Below, piece by piece: positions 59,478-64,000 of a DNA stretch of 64,000 nucleotides. Each line of letters opens with the position of its first letter. Within the stretch, counting starts at the first letter, position 1. The DNA comes from Capronia americana. Lineage: Eukaryota > Ascomycota > Eurotiomycetes > Chaetothyriales > Herpotrichiellaceae. The DNA lies in the NCBI GenBank assembly GCA_016110215.1, contig JADWQD010000004.1, positions 1,240,001 to 1,304,000 on the forward strand, written 5' to 3'. The notes below the pieces were generated by a model. That model saw nothing but the letters and a program-made list of their open reading frames with translations, did no database searches and was not told where the DNA came from. Position numbers and translations under genes: made by a program.

Positions 59478-61835
59478 CAGGGGTCATGTGTGTGACTTTG
59501 GTCGAGCTCAAGCTGGAACTCAGCCGGTGTTGAGGTGCGCAAGATAACTGACCCACGCAGTCGTTATTTCTAGGACGGTTGAAGGAACATCTGATGCATG
59601 TCGGGTGTGACCTTTCGGGCAATGCACTAGTCTAGGATAGGCTGCGCCAAGGCTGAGCCTTGGCTCCTCATTGAAGTTGACAGCAAAATTTAAAACTTTC
59701 ATTATCAATTTTTCGACCACAACGTCTCTCGCAATCGACCATAGGATATGGAAAACAGGGCTTCCCGTTCGCTCAGCCGTACTTAAGCCATATGCCGGTT
59801 CGTTAGTACCAAGGTGGGTGACCACTTGGGAATCCGGACTGTTGATTGTTTTTGCATTTTTTCCCGCCTCTCTCTGGAGGCTTTGCGGCAAATGCGGCTG
59901 TTGATTTCTTCATCCTCCTGCTACGAGTACTACGAGGAGAAAATACGAGGCCCCTTCTGTGCCGGCGTGATCGTATTTTGCCTGAGCTTGCCTCGACCAT
60001 ACGGCCATTAACCTGCATACATCGAAAGTGGTGGGATTACAGGGAGACTTACGGACTATTCCGACAATCCCTTGCGGAAGCCACGTCAATGCTCTCCGGT
60101 CCAAGCACGCAGATTGTCCCAGTTGCACAGAACTAGCGTCGACGCTCTACTAGTAACACTACGTTCGACCTGGTTGAATTTTGATTCAGCCGCAGGATAG
60201 GCCGGCATATCCCATGCAGATTAAGTTTGGATTTCAGTTGATTGGCTTGTTTATGTGTCTATTGGGTCAATATTATATCCCAGCAGCATCAAGCATGATG
60301 GGGACGTAATACACAGTAGTATGGTAATGATCGGAGGACTGGACAGTGAGGAGGCGGTTTGCGCAAGCAAGCTTCAGGTGGATATCAAGGGGAGCCGACT
60401 GAATCAAGCGGGTGATTAGTTGCCACTGAGGTGGTTTCAATACCTGCCCAGTTGCTTGAGTGGCCTGTGCACGCATAAGAAGGTGCAAGACAGAGGTTCG
60501 GCAATGTTCGCAAAGCATATTTGAATGGTGATTGTTTGGGTGTAAACAGGAGTAACAGGAGCTGCAACGGAAACTTTCCCCGTTAACCAGAAGCGCACGT
60601 GATGGGTTGGCGGTTTGCCGCGGCCCCGTGATCATCATTTCCTGCTCTTCTCCTCACTTTGATCTTGACATTTTTAAAGAACCTGCTTTTCAAAATTCGG
60701 CAGTCACAGACATGCGTTGTTTCAGCGGTCTCAGGCTGAGTCGTTCGAAAGAGCTATGGTGATGCGTTCTAATGACCTCTGTTCCAGGAACTGCCGTGGT
60801 AAAGCTTACCAGAAGTGCGCTCAGAACGACCGCCGCTACTGCCCGTGTTCATCGAGATTCCTCTCGCGTAACTCTGCCCGATGCGTTTCTCGAGCACCAG
60901 CCATTTCTGGGTCCTTACCATTGAACTGAGCCCCAGAAGTCGAATTCCGTCACTACGGCGAGCAGCGGGCGCAGGCAAACCGCGCGGCGTTCTCCCGGGC
61001 GAGCGGTAAATGGCGGCTGGTCCTGCAAGAAAAGGTTGTCTGAGACATTACGCGGTGGCAGCGAAAACTGCGCAAGAGAGGGATCTAAAAGCACAAAAGG
61101 TGCCAGTCAGGAATTTTGATCGAGTAAGAAGGGAGTTTTATCGAGTAATGGCGGTACAATGCACAGGTCGCCGACGGCCGGAAACGGGCTAGCATATCCG
61201 AGTTCCTTATCAAGGGTTCCGATACCCGCAGCCAGAAAACGGTAAGGCGTGGCCGCTCAGACACGTGGGCCACGGTCTCCCTCTGCCCCCAACGATAACG
61301 GAGCGCATGTCAGCGAAACCCTTTCCCACCTTCCCACCAAATCCCTCTTCGGCCGACCCCCCTACCTTCCTCCCTTATCGCTACTCGATCTTATCGAGTA
61401 AGAGATAGCTGCCCATATGCCACAGCACGTCGGCTGGCTTCCCTCGCCAATCGTGACGGGTGAGCATGGCTGATCTGTCGGGCTCCTCCGCAAGTATCGC
61501 TCCACCATCCACCATGTCCTGCCCGGGGAACCCGATACAGATCAATCCTCCCACGCGGTGGTTGTAGGCGTTCCGGCTTGAAGCGAGAATGGCCTTTGAG
61601 TGGTGGTATATCTTTCTTTGGTGGCTTTCTTTGTTTCATCCCGCTTCAAAACTCGCCCAAACCAACAAGTGCTGAGACACGCAGTTGACGTGCATATCGC
61701 TTATCATACTGTTGATAAGAAGTATATTTCCCGATTTCACATGCTCAGCGCCCTCACCTCTCTTGGTTGTGCTTTGAGATCCTCTCTATCCATCGGGCCC
61801 AGCAAGCGGCAGGGCTTCTTCTACTTACCGCAACA
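59478..61835. other. 2.4-kb region without a recognised gene
   Basis: Two small features deserve mention. On the minus strand, an ATG frame (60273-60638, 121 aa) has CSSCYSCLH and CEHC but no recognised family. Near 61117-61405, the word TCGAGTAA recurs, including a TACTCGA...TCGAGTA inverted pair. Otherwise only short frames; the right end is the allantoinase promoter. Confidence 0.4.
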
Positions 61836-63506
61836 ATGACTAGCTTTCCCAGGTCCTGGTCCTTCCACAACTACCCGACGCCTCCGAGATCCCCGCCGAA
61901 TGGCTTATCAGAGGATGCGGACTACTTCGACTCCCCGATAACCGTTATAGCCTCGTCTCGAGCTATCAGGTCAGGACGGCTTTCCGCGGCCACTCTCGTT
62001 ATATCGAATGTCACGGGCAAGATCACTGCGACATATGATTCGATCGTTCCTGCGTCCGACTTTCCTCCCCATACCCCATATACCGATTATTCCCCACATA
62101 TACTGCTCCCCGGATTGGTCGACGCACACGTTCACCTGAATGAGCCCGGAAGAACAGAATGGGAAGGCTTCTACACGGGGACACAGGCGGCGGCTTTTGG
62201 TGGGGTCACAACGGTAGTGGACATGCCATTAAATGCCATACCGCCCACGACGACGGTAGCCAACCTACAACAGAAGATCAAGGCAGCGCAAGGTAAATGC
62301 TGGGTCGATGTGGGCTTCTATGGAGGCATTATTCCCGGCAACGAGGCTGAGCTTAAGGCTCTCGTGAGGGAAGGAGTCAGAGGGTTCAAGGGATTTCTCA
62401 TTGACAGCGGTGTGGAGGAATTCCCTGCGGTCTCGTCGACAGATATTCAAAAGGTATTTGCTGAATTGGCCGATGAACCAACCACGGTTATGTTCCATGC
62501 CGAAATGATTCCGCCCATTGCAGACTCGGTTGGGGACGATGTCCAGGTTTCATTACCGCCGTTGCAGCCTCACGGACCGTTAAATGCCTACAGCACATTC
62601 CTCGAGTCGCGGCCGCCCTCGTTTGAAACTTACGCCATTGAGGAGATTTTGTCCCTGGCGCATCTAGCTCCTAACTTACCTTTGCACATCGTGCACTTGT
62701 CGGCAATGGAAGCCATACCTCTGCTGAGGAAAGCACGATCTCAAGGCATCAATGTCACAGCAGAGACATGTCCGCATTACTTATCCCTGGCAGCCGAACA
62801 AGTCGCGCTTGGCGACACTCGGCATAAATGCTGCCCGCCTATCCGAAGCCAGTCAAACCAGGATAAGCTCTGGGAGGAGTTAAGACAGTTTGCCGAAGAT
62901 GGCGTGATCAAGACGGTGGTGTCAGATCACTCTCCATGCACGCCGGACCTCAAAATTCTGCCTTCCCACATACCCGGGCACGTCTCTCAACCCAAGGACA
63001 CGGCTAGGTCGCTACAATTAGAAGCGGACCGAGGCGACTTCTTCTCCGCTTGGGGCGGCATTTCTTCTGTCGGCATGGGTCTACCCATTTTATGGACAGA
63101 AATGTCTCGCCGCGGATTGGCGGATATGGATACGGCCATCACCGACGTCGTGAAATGGTGTTGCACCAATACCGCCCTGCAGGTCGGTCTCGAGAAACAG
63201 AAAGGAGACCTGGCTGTGGGTTTCGACGCCGACATCTGTATCTTTGATGATACAAAGGAATGGGTTGTTGAGCCTTCAACCATGCTCTTCCGGAATAAGT
63301 GTTCTCCGTATCAGGGCAAGACGATGAAGGGCCAAGTCAGGGAGACGTGGCTGAGAGGGCGACAAGTATTTGTGCGAGACGCGAAGAACGGCGGATTTGT
63401 CGGGAAGGAGTGTGAGGGAATGTTGCTATTGGAACCCAGGTTGAAGGAGTTGAAAAAGATTAAAAGTTGGTTTCAACGTTGGGTATACGACTTCGAGAAA
63501 GCATGA
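61836..63506 (+). CDS. DAL1: Allantoinase
   Basis: Intronless, 556 aa from the first ATG (61836, MTSFPRSWSF; the frame opens earlier with TTG). The amidohydrolase barrel carries all the expected metal residues: DAHVHLNEPG (HxH, ~95-104), the carboxylated Lys in GFKGFL (~186), HAEM (~219), the His in LHIVHLSAME (~286), and the catalytic Asp in VVSDHSPC (~365). The C-terminal segment GDLAVGFDADICIFD and RGRQVFV are typical. It opens the ring of allantoin to allantoate in purine breakdown, allowing use of allantoin as nitrogen source. No other purine-degradation gene is in the window. Its stop codon is only 44 bp from that of VMA12, so the transcripts probably overlap tail to tail. Confidence 0.95.
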   Translation: MTSFPRSWSFHNYPTPPRSPPNGLSEDADYFDSPITVIASSRAIRSGRLSAATLVISNVTGKITATYDSIVPASDFPPHTPYTDYSPHILLPGLVDAHVHLNEPGRTEWEGFYTGTQAAAFGGVTTVVDMPLNAIPPTTTVANLQQKIKAAQGKCWVDVGFYGGIIPGNEAELKALVREGVRGFKGFLIDSGVEEFPAVSSTDIQKVFAELADEPTTVMFHAEMIPPIADSVGDDVQVSLPPLQPHGPLNAYSTFLESRPPSFETYAIEEILSLAHLAPNLPLHIVHLSAMEAIPLLRKARSQGINVTAETCPHYLSLAAEQVALGDTRHKCCPPIRSQSNQDKLWEELRQFAEDGVIKTVVSDHSPCTPDLKILPSHIPGHVSQPKDTARSLQLEADRGDFFSAWGGISSVGMGLPILWTEMSRRGLADMDTAITDVVKWCCTNTALQVGLEKQKGDLAVGFDADICIFDDTKEWVVEPSTMLFRNKCSPYQGKTMKGQVRETWLRGRQVFVRDAKNGGFVGKECEGMLLLEPRLKELKKIKSWFQRWVYDFEKA

Positions 63507-63550
63507 GGTCGACCCTAACGCGGGCGACTGGATTAGATTGATATCCCATT

Positions 63551-64000
63551 TCAACTGAGACTATTTCGTGCCTGTTCTTTCTCCCACTTTTCTCGTACTC
63601 GCCTTCGCATTCCACCGTTGATGCCTCTACCCCAGATCTCCTCCTTCTCCATCATCGTGGCCGCGTCAATGGAGACTGCTCGACCATGCGCATCTGTCAA
63701 TTCTTGCTCTCCTCGGTACTCCCCGATCAAGGTTTTTCGCTCTGGCTTGCTCCTCTCCTTCTGTTTGCTCACCGCTACCTTCTTCAGATATGCCATGTAC
63801 ACGACCACTTCAGCCACGCCCACCACAATGCCCGTTCCCAAGGATAGCAGAACCCGCACCCCATCATTTGACCACCACCGCGTCAGGTGAAACACGGCAA
63901 CGGCGCAAAGGACGATGCTGAGCAAGATATTGAGCACCAGCGAAGGGCTTATGTCGTCCTTCTTGTCATCGACAGCCAAGCCTGCAGCTTCTCGCTTTGA
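63551..64000 (-). CDS. VMA12: VMA12-like V-ATPase assembly factor (5' part beyond the window)
   Basis: The frame stays open to the window edge, with no ATG inside it; the visible part is 149 residues, the C-terminal piece of a larger protein. It has two membrane helices (LVLNILLSIVLCAVAVFHL and VLLSLGTGIVVGVAEVVVYMAY) in the order typical of Vma12/TMEM199, and a cytosolic, Arg/Lys/Glu-rich tail. Vma12 acts with Vma22 and Vma21 in the ER to assemble the V0 sector of the vacuolar ATPase. The AEVVVYxxYL segment is the best family match. The N-terminal domain cannot be judged from this window. Confidence 0.8.
   Translation of the reverse strand, partial: SKREAAGLAVDDKKDDISPSLVLNILLSIVLCAVAVFHLTRWWSNDGVRVLLSLGTGIVVGVAEVVVYMAYLKKVAVSKQKERSKPERKTLIGEYRGEQELTDAHGRAVSIDAATMMEKEEIWGRGINGGMRRRVREKWEKEQARNSLS

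Noticed and set aside
60273..60638. 121-aa minus-strand frame with CSSCYSC and CEHC
   Set aside because: ATG present and Cys pairs are intriguing, but there is no recognised family and no supporting context; left as a note in the intergenic entry.

Overview
This is a 64-kb stretch of nuclear chromosome from a filamentous ascomycete (Pezizomycotina). Four things point there. Introns are short (about 50-270 bp) GT..AG with CTAAC/CTAAT-like branch sites. Genes are dense (about 25) and on both strands. Housekeeping genes are clearly fungal (SKI3, RMI1, TRM10, NUP42 type, MSN5/exportin-5, APL2, allantoinase). The accessory genes (HET domain, pisatin-demethylase-like P450, two FMO-like flavoproteins, mucin-like Ser/Thr-rich secreted protein) are typical of the group. 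A Eurotiomycete, perhaps a black yeast, is plausible, but this could not be tested.

Layout. 0.4-1.4 kb: VPS51 (GARP tethering complex). 1.4-8.9 kb: an accessory, partly degenerate zone with a frameshifted amidohydrolase relic, a three-exon FMO, and 2 kb of palindrome-rich, AT-rich DNA ending in a foldback element. 8.9-13.4 kb: a caspase-fold protein whose catalytic His and Cys positions are both replaced, facing tail to tail a HET-domain protein. 13.7-26.1 kb: RMI1, SKI3, a methyltransferase, a GH5 glycolipid beta-glucosidase ending in a CaaX box, and TRM10. 27.3-43.1 kb: a P450, then AP-1 beta adaptin, a CCCH/FG nucleoporin, ribosomal protein uS10 (S20), CUE3/ASCC2 and exportin-5. 43.2-48.4 kb: a Cys/His-repeat protein, complex I GRIM-19, a tiny acylation-motif protein and a secreted, probably GPI-anchored App1-domain protein. 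49.6-54.7 kb: a 1,610-aa mucin-like surface protein. 55.4-59.5 kb: a divergent DUF4863 lyase/FMO pair. 61.8-64 kb: allantoinase, then a VMA12 gene that runs off the window.

The core genes serve trafficking (VPS51, APL2, VMA12), RNA and ribosome quality control (SKI3, CUE3, TRM10), nuclear transport (NUP42, MSN5) and genome stability (RMI1); they form no operon or pathway cluster. The most promising candidate for an undescribed system is the HET / active-site-less caspase pair, which may act in self/non-self recognition or regulated cell death. That is an inference from domain content and position only. Exon-intron structures were worked out by hand from reading frame and splice consensus. Several long frames open with a non-ATG codon, and in those cases the first ATG or a 5' exon was chosen.
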